Shown one piece after another: positions 36,171 through 45,656 of a DNA stretch of 64,000 bases. Location of the stretch: contig JBJEQP010000057.1 of assembly GCA_051881815.1 (NCBI GenBank), forward strand, positions 1 through 64,000. Reading direction: 5' to 3'. The position numbers and the translations under genes were made by a program. Source of the DNA: UMGS363 sp051881815. GTDB lineage: Bacteria; Bacillota; Clostridia; Oscillospirales; Ruminococcaceae. The notes under the pieces are model-generated. The model worked only from the letters and a program-made list of their open reading frames with translations. It was not told the DNA's origin and ran no database searches. Numbering within the stretch: the stretch's first letter is position 1; the number at the start of each line of letters is the position of its first letter.

Positions 36171-36285
36171 ATATTATTGATTCTCCCTTTGCAGAGTGTT
36201 CCACGAAACAAGGCGGTTGATGTTTCTTTGGGGGAATATAGCTACTGCGTTACCGTTATGGCTGAAAGTTGTTCCGTTGTGTGAA

Positions 36286-36650
36286 AACGGGCGGATATGG
36301 AATCCGCCCCTACCATAAAATATGTTTTCACGGTCATTTCCCACAGCTGTTCATATTTCGTCTGACAGCAAATATACTCACTGCGTTCGTATATTTGCTG
36401 TCAGAGGATAGTTGTTCCGATAAGAAAGAATAAGCGCAATTCACGATTTTTTGGTTTACAAAACAATTTCTCACGTTCTGTTTCACCTTATTTTCGTGAA
36501 TTGCGCTTTTGATTTGTTAGAGATTACGCTTTTGCAGCTGATTATGTGCCATAGTTTAGGGTGTTTCGCTTCTGCGGAAGCGACGAGGGCTCTGCCCTCT
36601 GGACACCTGACGAGCTGTGCCCAGCTCGACCGGCTGCTTGCTTCGCAATA
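36286..36650 (+). repeat. Composite intergenic repeat, copy 2
   Basis: 365 bp with the same module order as at 9852-10158, plus an extra left module, GGGCGGATATGGAATCCGCC followed by AAATATGTTTTCACG, that it shares with copy 3. Its right end CTTCGC lies 5 bp from the ilvC stop. The rest of the 36171-36651 gap (36171-36285) shows nothing that I recognise. Confidence 0.75.
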
Positions 36651-36651
36651 A

Positions 36652-37668
36652 TTAGTTATTGATGAGCTTATCTTCGCCGTTCCAGCTATAGAGCTTTCTG
36701 ATCTCTTCGCCGACCTTCTCGGAAGGATGTTCAGCGTGGAGCTTTCTCATTGCCTTGAAGTGTACCTGCTTACCTGCAGGGGACATATCGAGGAGGAATT
36801 CCTTTGCAAAGGAGCCGTCCTGGATGTCTGCGAGAACCTTCTTCATTGCCTTCTTTGTTTCTTCTGTTACGATCTTCGGACCTGTTACATAGTCGCCGTA
36901 TTCTGCTGTATTGGAGATGGAATATCTCATTCCTGCAAAGCCGGACTGGTAGATAAGGTCAACAATGAGCTTCATCTCGTGGATGCACTCAAAGTAAGCA
37001 TTTCTTGGGTCATAGCCTGCTTCGCAGAGTGTTTCAAAGCCTGCCTGCATAAGAGCGCAAACGCCGCCGCAGAGAACTGCCTGCTCACCGAAGAGGTCTG
37101 TTTCTGTTTCTGTTCTGAATGTTGTTTCGAGAACGCCTGCTCTTGCGCCGCCGATACCGAGAGCGTAAGCAAGACCGATATCCTGTGCATCGCCTGTTGC
37201 ATCCTGCTCAACTGCGATAAGGCAAGGAACGCCCTTACCTGCCTGATATTCGCTTCTTACTGTATGTCCGGGACCCTTCGGAGCGATCATAATTACGTTA
37301 ACATCCTTTGGCGGAACGATGCAGCCGAAGTGGATATTGAAGCCGTGTGCAAAAGCAAGTGTCTTGCCTGCTGTGAGGTTGGGAGCGATATCCTTCTCGT
37401 ATGTTTCAGCCTGCTTTTCATCGGGGATAAGGATCATGATAACGTCTGCAGCCTTTGTAGCTTCTGCAACGGACATTACCTTAAGACCCTGTGCCTCTGC
37501 CTTTGCTGCGCTCTTGGAGCCTTCGTAAAGACCAACAACAACGTTTACTCCGCTGTCCTTGAGGTTAAGTGCGTGTGCGTGACCCTGTGAGCCGTAACCG
37601 ATGATAGCAACTGTCTTGCCGTCAAGTCTGCCGAGATCGCAGTCCTGCTGATAAAAGATCTTATTCAT
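36652..37668 (-). CDS. ilvC: Ketol-acid reductoisomerase
   Basis: A 338-residue class I enzyme that isomerises and reduces acetohydroxy acids in valine, leucine and isoleucine synthesis. The Rossmann motif is VAIIGYGSQGHAHALNLKDSG; the Mg/active-site region has EVDLFGEQ-like TETDLFGEQAVLCGG and the late Glu/Ser residues. The start at 37668 (MNKIFYQQD) follows GGAGGAAA; the longer frame adds MEETK across that site. It is the last gene of ilvB-ilvN-ilvC on the minus strand. Confidence 0.96.
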   Translation of the reverse strand: MNKIFYQQDCDLGRLDGKTVAIIGYGSQGHAHALNLKDSGVNVVVGLYEGSKSAAKAEAQGLKVMSVAEATKAADVIMILIPDEKQAETYEKDIAPNLTAGKTLAFAHGFNIHFGCIVPPKDVNVIMIAPKGPGHTVRSEYQAGKGVPCLIAVEQDATGDAQDIGLAYALGIGGARAGVLETTFRTETETDLFGEQAVLCGGVCALMQAGFETLCEAGYDPRNAYFECIHEMKLIVDLIYQSGFAGMRYSISNTAEYGDYVTGPKIVTEETKKAMKKVLADIQDGSFAKEFLLDMSPAGKQVHFKAMRKLHAEHPSEKVGEEIRKLYSWNGEDKLINN

Positions 37669-37743
37669 TTTAGTTTCCTCCATATATATAATTTTATATT
37701 TTGAACTGTGCAGAAAAATCTGACGCAGAATCAGAAACGCGGT

Positions 37744-38238
37744 TTACTTTGTTTTAAGGCTCTCCGAACCCTTTTCGATGGCGATAACGCCTGTTCTAAC
37801 GAGCTCCTTGATGCCGTAGGGACGTACAAGCTCTGCAAAGCGCTTTAAGGTAGCTGTTGTGTCGCAGATCTCGACCGTAACTGTATTTGAGGTAAGGTCA
37901 ACGACCTTTGCGCCCATGATCTCGCAGATAGTGAGTATCTCGCTTCTCTGTGAAGCGTTGGCGTTTATCTTTATCATCTGAAGCTCTCTTGAAATGAAAT
38001 CTCCCTCGCTCAGGTTCTTGACCTTGAGGGTATCAATAAGCTTGTTGAGCTGTTTTTCAAGCTGCTGTGCGGTATGTTCGTCACCGTCTGCAACGATGGT
38101 TATTCTGGAGATCTCGGGGTCGTCTGTAACGCCTACTGCAAGGCTGTCGATATTGAAGCCTCTTCTTGAAAAAAGTCCCGAAACTCTTGAAAGAACGCCT
38201 GCGTGGTTTTCAACAAGAACTGAAATGGTATGTTTCAT
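37744..38238 (-). CDS. ilvN: Acetolactate synthase, small regulatory subunit
   Basis: 164 residues, with an N-terminal ACT domain (HTISVLVENHAGVLSRVSGLFSRRGF in pieces) that binds branched-chain amino acids for feedback control, and the ALS_ss C-terminal domain (about 85-160). It lies 17 bp after ilvB and 75 bp before ilvC, so the three are probably one transcript. Confidence 0.95.
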   Translation of the reverse strand: MKHTISVLVENHAGVLSRVSGLFSRRGFNIDSLAVGVTDDPEISRITIVADGDEHTAQQLEKQLNKLIDTLKVKNLSEGDFISRELQMIKINANASQRSEILTICEIMGAKVVDLTSNTVTVEICDTTATLKRFAELVRPYGIKELVRTGVIAIEKGSESLKTK

Positions 38239-38255
38239 ATTTCTCTATCTCCCTA

Positions 38256-39884
38256 TTATAAAGTGCTTTCGTTTTTGAATACATTGACTTCGAGCAGGAA
38301 CGGTTTATCGGATGCAACGAGCTTTCCGATCGCTTCCTCTGCTTCCGACATATTTGTAACGGACATCGAATCAATGCCGTAAGCCTTTGCAAGCATTGCA
38401 AAATCGGGGTTTCCGTCTGTAAGGCGGACAGCGATCTGCTGATCCTTATAAGCCTTTGTCTGAAGCTCGCGAACCATTCCGAGGCGGTTGTTTCGCATAA
38501 TGATTATCTTTACGGGGATATTCTCCTGAACGATCGTTGCAAGCTCCATCATCTGCATCTGGAACGAACCGTCGCCGCAGATAACAACAACTTCCTTCGA
38601 AGGATCCGCCATCTTTGCGCCGACAGCTGCAGGAACGGAGTAGCCCATTGTTCCCATGCCGCCGCTTGTGAGGAATCTGCCGCCCTTTTTGATATTGAAG
38701 TTATTGCAAGCCCAGATCTGGTTCTGACCGACATCGGCAACGCAAACCGAACTGTCGGGGAGAGCGTTTGAAAGCTTGCGGATAAACATTTTCGGATTGA
38801 CATAGCCTTCCGTTTCATTCTCGGTTGGAACGGAGTTCTTTACCTTTGTAAGCTCGGCAAGCCATTCGGGGCGGTCTTTATTTTCGATATATTCTGTAAG
38901 CTCGGTAAGGATAGCCTTGCAGTCGCCGACAAGGGGGATATCCGTTTCGATATTTTTGCCGATCTCGGCAGGGTCAATGTCAATATGTATGATCTTAGTG
39001 CTTTCGGCAAGGAAGCTCGGGGAAGTGACAGCTCTGTCACCGACTCTTGCGCCGATAAGAATGAGCGTGTCGCACTCGCTGACAGCGTGGTTAGCTGTTT
39101 TTACTCCGTGCATTCCGAGCATACCCATATAAAGCGGATGATCGGTCGGGAAAAGGCTTATTCCCATCATTGTAGAAACGGCAGGGATGCCCGACTTTTC
39201 GGCAAAGGCGATAAGCTCGTCCGCAGCGTTGGAAGCGAAAACGCCGCCGCCTGCGCAGATAAGAGGCCTTTTTGCAGCTTCAAGAGCCTTTGCGATCTTC
39301 TTGACCTGCATTGTATTGCCCTTGAAGGTGGGCTTATAGGTGCGCATCGAAACGTCTTCAACGGGTTCAAACTTTATAAGTGCCTGCTGAACATCGATCG
39401 GAACGTCTATGAGAACAGGACCTTTTCTGCCTGTTCCTGCGATATGGAAGGCCTCCTTAAATATCCTCGGGAGGTCGTTTGCATTCTTGACAAGATAGCT
39501 GTGCTTCACGAACGGCATTGCGGAGCCTGTGATATCAGCCTCCTGGAAAACGTCGCAGCCGATCTGATCGGTGGAAACCTGACCTGTGATACAGATTATC
39601 GGGATACTGTCGGCATAAGCGGTAGCTATAGCGGTAATGAGATTTGTTGCGCCCGGTCCCGACGTAGCAATGCAGACAGCAGGCTTGTTTGTAATACGTG
39701 CATATCCGTTGGCAGCATGACCTGCGTTTGCTTCATGTCTTACGAGGACATGGTGGATATCACTTTTGTAAAGCTCGTCATAGAAAGGGCAGATAGCAGC
39801 TCCGGGATAACCGAAGACGACTTTGACACCTTCTTGCTCCAGGCACTTGACCATGGCTTCGGCGGCTTTGATCTTTTCAGTCAT
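38256..39884 (-). CDS. ilvB: Acetolactate synthase, large catalytic subunit
   Basis: A 542-residue ThDP enzyme that condenses pyruvate to acetolactate or with 2-oxobutyrate to acetohydroxybutyrate. The activating Glu is in VRHEANAGHAANGYAR; FAD/central-domain sequences follow, and the ThDP-Mg motif GDGSFQMQMMELATIVQENIP (cited in part) starts with the GDG. The start at 39884 (MTEKIKAAE) follows GGAGTG. The leader from the predicted transcription start is only about 28 nt, so there is no T-box or leader-peptide attenuator. Confidence 0.96.
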   Translation of the reverse strand: MTEKIKAAEAMVKCLEQEGVKVVFGYPGAAICPFYDELYKSDIHHVLVRHEANAGHAANGYARITNKPAVCIATSGPGATNLITAIATAYADSIPIICITGQVSTDQIGCDVFQEADITGSAMPFVKHSYLVKNANDLPRIFKEAFHIAGTGRKGPVLIDVPIDVQQALIKFEPVEDVSMRTYKPTFKGNTMQVKKIAKALEAAKRPLICAGGGVFASNAADELIAFAEKSGIPAVSTMMGISLFPTDHPLYMGMLGMHGVKTANHAVSECDTLILIGARVGDRAVTSPSFLAESTKIIHIDIDPAEIGKNIETDIPLVGDCKAILTELTEYIENKDRPEWLAELTKVKNSVPTENETEGYVNPKMFIRKLSNALPDSSVCVADVGQNQIWACNNFNIKKGGRFLTSGGMGTMGYSVPAAVGAKMADPSKEVVVICGDGSFQMQMMELATIVQENIPVKIIIMRNNRLGMVRELQTKAYKDQQIAVRLTDGNPDFAMLAKAYGIDSMSVTNMSEAEEAIGKLVASDKPFLLEVNVFKNESTL

Positions 39885-39918
39885 CCTAATCACTCCAAAC
39901 ATAATAAATATACATATT

Positions 39919-39947
39919 ATTATACTGTTATTTCCGTTTAAAGTCAA
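39919..39947 (-). promoter_or_regulatory. Promoter of the ilvBNC operon
   Basis: Minus strand: TTGACT (39942-39947), 17-bp spacer, TATAAT (39919-39924). Confidence 0.83.
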
Positions 39948-40040
39948 CCGATATTTTATTAATTTATTAATATTGCGATATTTAAATTAGTTATAGAGGG
40001 TATAACGGGGAAAAACCTGAAAAGAATCAATAAAATATGC

Positions 40041-40098
40041 GAAGCGACTAAAAGTTTCGTCCACATTTTCAAAGGTGGTGGAAACTTTTAGCCGCTTC
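40041..40098 (-). terminator. Long hairpin after guaB
   Basis: A stem of about 22 bp with one or two mismatches, GAAGCGACTAAAAGTTTC (40041-40058) and its complement (40081-40098), closed by CCAC/GTGG. Its base starts GCGAAGC, like the other 3'-end hairpins. The following T-run is weak. Confidence 0.65.
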
Positions 40099-40115
40099 AC
40101 GGTATTTATTCAAAT

Positions 40116-41591
40116 TTATATCTGTGCGGAGTAGTTCGGTGCTTCCTTTGTAATATAAATATCGTGAGGATGCGATTCACGAAGGCCTGCGCCTGTGATC
40201 TTAACGAACTGTGCCTTTTCGTGGAGCTTTTCGATCGTATCGCAGCCTGTATAGCCCATACCGGAGCGGATACCGCCGATAAGCTGGAAGATAGTATCGG
40301 AAACAGGTCCCTTATAAGGTACACGACCTTCAACGCCCTCGGGAACGAGCTTTCTTGCATTCTCCTGGAAGTATCTGTCCTTTGAACCGCAAGCCATTGC
40401 GCCGAGTGAACCCATTCCGCGGTAAACCTTGAACTGTCTGCCCTGATAAATTTCTGTTTCTCCCGGAGATTCCTCACAGCCTGCAAGGAGAGAACCGAGC
40501 ATTACGACATTCGCACCTGCTGCGAGAGCCTTTACGATATCGCCGGAATACTTGATGCCGCCGTCTGCGATAACGGGGATGTTATGCTTTGCTGCTGCGC
40601 AGGCTGCGTCATAAATTGCTGTGATCTGCGGAACGCCGATACCTGCAACGACTCTTGTTGTACAGATAGAGCCGGGGCCGATGCCGACCTTTACGCAGTC
40701 AGCGCCTGCGTCGATGAGAGCTTCCGCTGCTGCGGCTGTTGCGATATTTCCTGCGATAACGGGAGTGTTCGGGAATGCTTTCTTGACCTCACGGACAGCA
40801 TTAACGATATTGATATTATGACCGTGAGCGGAGTCGAGAACAAGCACGTCGACCTGTGCCTCAATAAGAGCCTCTGCTCTTTCCATCATGTTTGAAGCAA
40901 CGCCGATAGCAGCGCCGCAAAGGAGTCTGCCTGCCTTATCTCTTGCGGAGTTCGGGTACTGGACAGCCTTTTCGATATCCTTTATAGTGATAAGTCCCTT
41001 TAAGATGCCGTTTTCATCAACGATAGGGAGCTTTTCGATCTTATGCTGCATAAGGATCTTCTGTGCGCCCTTCAGGTCTGTTCCTACGGGAGCGGTAACG
41101 AGGTTTTCCTTTGTCATGACCTTGCTGATAGGTGTTGCATAGTCGGAAAGGAAACGGAGATCTCTGTTTGTGAGAATTCCGACGAGCTTGCCCTTTTCAT
41201 CAACGATAGGAACACCGGAAATTCTGTACTTGCCCATAAGCTCATCAGCTTCGGAAACGAGCTTGTCGGCAGTGAGAGAGAAAGGATTAACGATAACGCC
41301 GTTTTCGGAGCGCTTTACCTTATCGACCTCATCAGCCTGTTTTTCGATGGACATATTCTTGTGGATAACGCCAATGCCGCCTTCACGGGCAATTGCGATA
41401 GCCATATTCGCTTCGGTAACGGTATCCATAGCGGAGGTAATGATCGGAGTGTTGAGATAGATGTCGCCTGCAAGACGGGATTTAAGGCTGACCATGTTAG
41501 GCGTGCAGTCGGATTCTGCAGGGATAAGAAGTACATCGTCAAAGGTCAGTCCTTCTTTGACGAACTTTTTGGACATATCGGTTTCAAGCAT
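40116..41591 (-). CDS. guaB: IMP dehydrogenase
   Basis: A 491-residue enzyme that oxidises IMP to XMP, the committed step to guanine nucleotides. A TIM barrel with the catalytic Cys in GIGPGSICTTR is interrupted by two CBS domains (about 100-215, KVMTKENLVTAPV and ITIKDIEKA regions). The active-site flap block YKGPVSDTIFQLIGGIRSGMGYTG is present in part. The ATG at 41591 follows AAGGAGG. The short leader shows no purine or PRPP riboswitch. Confidence 0.97.
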   Translation of the reverse strand: MLETDMSKKFVKEGLTFDDVLLIPAESDCTPNMVSLKSRLAGDIYLNTPIITSAMDTVTEANMAIAIAREGGIGVIHKNMSIEKQADEVDKVKRSENGVIVNPFSLTADKLVSEADELMGKYRISGVPIVDEKGKLVGILTNRDLRFLSDYATPISKVMTKENLVTAPVGTDLKGAQKILMQHKIEKLPIVDENGILKGLITIKDIEKAVQYPNSARDKAGRLLCGAAIGVASNMMERAEALIEAQVDVLVLDSAHGHNINIVNAVREVKKAFPNTPVIAGNIATAAAAEALIDAGADCVKVGIGPGSICTTRVVAGIGVPQITAIYDAACAAAKHNIPVIADGGIKYSGDIVKALAAGANVVMLGSLLAGCEESPGETEIYQGRQFKVYRGMGSLGAMACGSKDRYFQENARKLVPEGVEGRVPYKGPVSDTIFQLIGGIRSGMGYTGCDTIEKLHEKAQFVKITGAGLRESHPHDIYITKEAPNYSAQI

Positions 41592-41643
41592 GATAAGTTC
41601 CTCCTTTTTCTTCAAACATTCGCTTTAAAATTATATTTTATAT

Positions 41644-41672
41644 AGTTTACTACTTTATTTGCGCAAGGTCAA
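41644..41672 (-). promoter_or_regulatory. Promoter of guaB
   Basis: Minus strand: TTGACC (41667-41672), 17-bp spacer, TAAACT (41644-41649). The 41673-41866 stretch beyond it shows nothing that I recognise. Confidence 0.7.
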
Positions 41673-41866
41673 GTATTTTTTTGTTAAAACAGATGTAGAA
41701 TTTTGTCCGTGACTGACGGAACTTTTTGTGCAAGCTGTTGTGCATTTTCGGCTGCTGCAAAGAGGCTTTTGCGTCAAGTTCTTTTGTTAGGCTATGCCAC
41801 CTTTAATGTCTGTTGATATATCCCAAAAATAGAACAGACCAATATTTTGACCTGCCCAAAAATCTG

Positions 41867-42847
41867 TTAATCATCTATATAATTAGTCTTATATACACAC
41901 ATTTGATTTCCCTCCGTGTAGTACAAGTCCATATAGGAAACTATGCTTGAAACTGCATCATAGCTTATTAGCTTTTCGCTTATAGCTGTTTCTATGTCGG
42001 TAAAGGTGCCGTCTTTATATGCAAGCATTTCAAACATACCGCTTGGCAACTCAACATGATCATAAGGGTAACAATCGCAGTCATCATCTGGGATATCCAT
42101 TATTTGCAACTGATATTCTCTTATATCTTCCGTATAGCCATTAGAAGGACACATCACCAGCAGCATATAGCCGTTATCATTTCCGTAGTAAAACTGACCT
42201 GTGACACAATCGGCAGTAATCTCTCTGTTATCCCTTGCCGATACATAGGCAGCGTAATCCGAGCGAATACGCCTGTCAGTTTCCCTATCAAGAACAGTGG
42301 GAGTCATATCATCATTATTTTGAGTAGGCTGTATTGTTTCGGAAGTATTTGAAATTGCTATCCAACCCAATTCTTCAAGATTGGCAAGTGTATCGGCAGG
42401 AATATCCGATAAATCACCGTCTGAAAGTTTTTCAATGCTGTATACAGCAGTCAATCCCGGATATGTCTCCTGAATTCCGCCGTGTGTTACCATTATAGTA
42501 TCTCCGGCAGATAAATCATCATATATGCTGTTATCACCATTTTCGGGGTACATTTCTGTTGGTCCTTGATTATCAACAATCATCAAATAACTTCCGTTGG
42601 TGCAAGGTAAAAAGAAACCTTCAGATACCATTGTATCGTCATTATCAGTATTATCGGCTATATCTGTTTCGCTGACCTCTGCTAATGTTGTTTCATATCC
42701 TTTTCCAATAGTTCCGCTAAATGTTATTGGATTTCCGTCAGCGTCCCAATAATTTGCTCCGTCCATATCATTTGAGGTAGAGCTTTTTTCACAAGCTGTA
42801 AAACAAGTAATAAGCGCTAAGATCACAAGTATTTTTTTATAACGCAT
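41867..42847 (-). CDS. Uncharacterised lipoprotein
   Basis: 326 residues, not recognised. The N-terminus is a lipoprotein signal peptide, MRYKKILVILALITCFTAC, with the lipidated Cys at residue 19, followed by a Ser/Asp-rich linker. The mature part is acidic, rich in Asp, Tyr and Thr, and contains two similar-looking beta-rich halves with GDTIMVTHGG and a DDDCDCYPYDHVELP segment that could bind a metal. The start at 42847 follows GGAGGAA; the longer frame has no ribosome site. It has slightly lower GC than its neighbours and is monocistronic. A surface role is the only safe statement. Confidence 0.72.
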   Translation of the reverse strand: MRYKKILVILALITCFTACEKSSTSNDMDGANYWDADGNPITFSGTIGKGYETTLAEVSETDIADNTDNDDTMVSEGFFLPCTNGSYLMIVDNQGPTEMYPENGDNSIYDDLSAGDTIMVTHGGIQETYPGLTAVYSIEKLSDGDLSDIPADTLANLEELGWIAISNTSETIQPTQNNDDMTPTVLDRETDRRIRSDYAAYVSARDNREITADCVTGQFYYGNDNGYMLLVMCPSNGYTEDIREYQLQIMDIPDDDCDCYPYDHVELPSGMFEMLAYKDGTFTDIETAISEKLISYDAVSSIVSYMDLYYTEGNQMCVYKTNYIDD

Positions 42848-43071
42848 ATAAATTCCTCCATATTGTAAAATATTCTTTTTGTGATTTCTGTATGTAAAAC
42901 AATCTGATGTACCAAATTTTTTCATATCAACTATAATTTCGGCGTATTATACATCTTAACCACGCTATATTTAAGTAAAACATCAAAAAATATTGTGTAG
43001 CAGGTCGGTTAGGTATATCGGTATAATCGGCAAAACTTTAACAAATAGCAGACAATAAAGGTGACATAGCC

Positions 43072-44010
43072 TTACGTTATAAATTTATCACCCTGAAACG
43101 TCCCTCTTCGGGCAAATTCAAGGTCGATGCTGTTCATAACACGCTTTTTGTCAAGTGTCCACCTCGGAGCGACAATCTCGGCTCTTGAACCGTCGCCCGT
43201 TATTCGCTCGATGATCGTTTCGGGCGGCATAAGCTCTATCTGGTCGCAGACGAGCAAAGCGTATTCCTCGGCGGAAAGCAGCGGAAAAGGCGAGCGCTCA
43301 TATTCTTCGGCAAGCTTCGTCCCTTTTATTATGTGGAGCATGTGTATCTTCAATGCATGAGGACGGAGCGAAGCCGCAGCTTTTGCGGTTTCAAGCATCA
43401 TTTCACGGCTTTCATCGGGCAGACCGTCGATAATATGGATGCAGACGTTTATCCCTCTTTCGGAAAGCGTTTTATATCCTCGGAGAAAATCGTCATAGCT
43501 GTGGCAGCGGTTCAGACGCTCGGCTGTTTTATCGTGTATAGTCTGCAATCCAAGCTCAACGGTAAGATATGTGCGCTTTGAAAGCTCTTCAAGATAATCC
43601 GCAGCGGCTTCGGAAATGCAGTCGGGGCGTGTTGAAACGGCAAGTCCGACAGCATTCGGGAGCGTGAGCGCTTTTTCAAACAGATAGCGGAGCTTTTCGA
43701 TGCTGCCGTAGGTGTTGGTGTTCGCTTGAAAATAGGGGATATAGAGCGGCTCGCCCCACTTTTTCACAAGCTTTGATCGAACCTGCTCAAACTGTGCTTC
43801 TATCGGAACGCTCGGGTCGCCGCCGAAATCACCGCTGCCCGACGCAGAACAGAACGTGCAGCCGCCAACGCCCTTTGAGCCGTCACGGTTCGGGCAGGTG
43901 AAGCTTCCGTTCAGCGACACCTTGACGGTCTTTCTGCCGAAGCGCTGTTTGAGATAATAGCTTTGCGTATGATAATGTTTATTTGTATCGGAAAATATAA
44001 AATCTGACAT
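43072..44010 (-). CDS. Radical SAM protein, TIGR01212/YtqA family
   Basis: A 312-residue radical SAM enzyme. The cluster-binding cysteines are in SFTCPNRDGSKGVGGCTFCSASG: the spacing Cys-x11-Cys-x2-Cys differs from the classic CxxxCxxC and is typical of this family. The VELGLQTIHDKTAERLNRCH and IHIIDGLPDESREMM segments are Elp3-like. Relatives have been linked to tRNA or small-molecule modification, but no reaction is firmly known. It is 8 bp after the FAD protein gene and probably co-transcribed with it. Confidence 0.85.
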   Translation of the reverse strand: MSDFIFSDTNKHYHTQSYYLKQRFGRKTVKVSLNGSFTCPNRDGSKGVGGCTFCSASGSGDFGGDPSVPIEAQFEQVRSKLVKKWGEPLYIPYFQANTNTYGSIEKLRYLFEKALTLPNAVGLAVSTRPDCISEAAADYLEELSKRTYLTVELGLQTIHDKTAERLNRCHSYDDFLRGYKTLSERGINVCIHIIDGLPDESREMMLETAKAAASLRPHALKIHMLHIIKGTKLAEEYERSPFPLLSAEEYALLVCDQIELMPPETIIERITGDGSRAEIVAPRWTLDKKRVMNSIDLEFARRGTFQGDKFIT

Positions 44011-44018
44011 AGCTGACC

Positions 44019-45599
44019 TTAATCCGAGGTAATGATCTTTACCGCAACGTTCATTCCGTCAGCGGCGGCGGACATTATGCCGCCTGCGTAGCCTGCTCCC
44101 TCGCCGCAGGGGTACAAGCCTTTTACATTGATCGAGCAGAGGTCTTCTCCTCTTGTTATTCTGACAGGCGAAGAGGTTCTTGTTTCGGGAGCTGTAAGCA
44201 CGGCGTTCATATCCCCGAAGCATCTCATTTTATGCGAAAAGTCGGCAAGTCCCTCTTTCAGCATCTCCGTAATAAATTCGGGGAAAAGCTCTGAAAGGTC
44301 ACATTCCGCAAGTCCTCTTGCGTAGGTGGGTATGATACTGCTTTCGGCAAGCGAACCCTTTCCCGTGAGGAGCTTCCCGACCGTAGACGCAGGAGCTTTA
44401 TAGTTTTTCCCCGAAAGCTCAAACGCTTTCTGTTCAAGGCTTCGGGCAAAGCTCACTCCGTCAAGCGGAGAATTCCCGAAATCATCGGGAGAAACTCCGA
44501 CAGCAACGGCTGCATTTGCGTTTTCACCGTCACGGGCAAACTCGCTCATGCCGTTTGTAACAACGGTGTTTTCCTCGCTCTGGGACGGAACGACCATTCC
44601 GCCGGGGCACATACAAAAGGTATAAACGCCTCTGCCGTTCCTGCGGTGGGAAAGCTGATATTCGCCCTTCGGAAGGCTTGGCGTTCCTGCGGCTTTTCCG
44701 TAAAGAGAGCGGTCAACATCGACCTGCTTGTGCTCGATGCGAACACCGACCGAAAACGGCTTCGGCTCGATGAAAACGCCCTTGTTAAGAAGCATTTCAA
44801 AGGTATCTCTTGCGCTGTGGCCGAGTGCAAGAACGACCGCATCGCAGGGTATCTCACGGCCGTTTGCGACAGCTGCGCAGACGGTGCCGTTTTTTATGAT
44901 AACATCGTCAAGCTTTGTATCGAAGCGCACTTCTCCGCCAAGCTCGACAACACGGCAGCGGAGCGTTTTTACTATGCTGCGCAGCTTGTCCGTGCCGATA
45001 TGAGGTTTTGCCTTCGTCAGTATCTCACGGGGAGCGCCGAATTCGACAAGCCGCTGCAAAATACGTCTGCACATGGGGTCTTTTATGCGTGTTGTGAGCT
45101 TTCCGTCCGAGAATGTCCCTGCGCCGCCCTCGCCGAACTGGACATTTGTCCTTTCGGAGAATTCTCCGCCGCTCCAGAAGCCTTCAACAGCTTTTACACG
45201 CTCATCAACAGCCGAACCTCGTTCAAGAACTATCGGTTCAAAGCCGTATTCTGCAAGAGTGAGTGCGCAGAACATTCCTGCAGGGCCAAAGCCTGCAATG
45301 ACGACCCTCTTTTTCTTCAAATTCGTTTTCGGCGGCATTATCTCAATGCTCCGATCGACATAGGAGCAGCTTTTATCACGCTCGCAAAGCGCTTTTTCGT
45401 CTTTTTCGCTTTCAAGCTCTATCCACACGGACGAAACGAGCTTTATATCGTTGTTGTTTCTTGCGTCGAGCGACGTCTTGTGCAGATGACAGGCTTTGAC
45501 GATGCTTTTATTGAGCCGGAGCTTTTTTATTGCCGCTGCGGTGATCTCGCCCTCACCTGCATTTACCGAGGTTTTTATCTGTGATACAATTATTGCCAT
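44019..45599 (-). CDS. FAD-dependent dehydrogenase of the COG2509 family (paralogue 1)
   Basis: A 526-residue flavoprotein. An N-terminal domain of about 90 residues precedes the FAD-binding GxGPAG motif (VVIAGFGPAGMFCALTLAEYG) and FGEGGAGTFSDGKL; the C-terminus has CGEGAGYAGGIMSAAADG. It belongs to the uncharacterised 'NAD(FAD)-utilising dehydrogenase' group. A shorter relative is encoded at 55266-56648. The substrate is unknown. It leads a likely two-gene unit with the radical SAM gene. Confidence 0.85.
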   Translation of the reverse strand: MAIIVSQIKTSVNAGEGEITAAAIKKLRLNKSIVKACHLHKTSLDARNNNDIKLVSSVWIELESEKDEKALCERDKSCSYVDRSIEIMPPKTNLKKKRVVIAGFGPAGMFCALTLAEYGFEPIVLERGSAVDERVKAVEGFWSGGEFSERTNVQFGEGGAGTFSDGKLTTRIKDPMCRRILQRLVEFGAPREILTKAKPHIGTDKLRSIVKTLRCRVVELGGEVRFDTKLDDVIIKNGTVCAAVANGREIPCDAVVLALGHSARDTFEMLLNKGVFIEPKPFSVGVRIEHKQVDVDRSLYGKAAGTPSLPKGEYQLSHRRNGRGVYTFCMCPGGMVVPSQSEENTVVTNGMSEFARDGENANAAVAVGVSPDDFGNSPLDGVSFARSLEQKAFELSGKNYKAPASTVGKLLTGKGSLAESSIIPTYARGLAECDLSELFPEFITEMLKEGLADFSHKMRCFGDMNAVLTAPETRTSSPVRITRGEDLCSINVKGLYPCGEGAGYAGGIMSAAADGMNVAVKIITSD

Positions 45600-45619
45600 A
45601 TTCTTTCCCTTTATATAAT

Positions 45620-45650
45620 CAAAGCCGCACTGATAAAATATGCGGCTTTG
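45620..45650 (-). terminator. Terminator after cdaR
   Basis: A 10-bp stem CAAAGCCGCA (45620-45629 with 45641-45650) with an 11-nt loop, 7 bp after the cdaR stop; a modest T/A-rich tail follows. Confidence 0.75.
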
Positions 45651-45656
45651 AAACGA

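Noticed and set aside
39885..39947. T-box or leader-peptide attenuator before ilvB
   Set aside because: The predicted leader is only about 28 nt, too short for either.
41592..41640. Purine or PRPP riboswitch before guaB
   Set aside because: The region between promoter and start is too short and has no matching stems.
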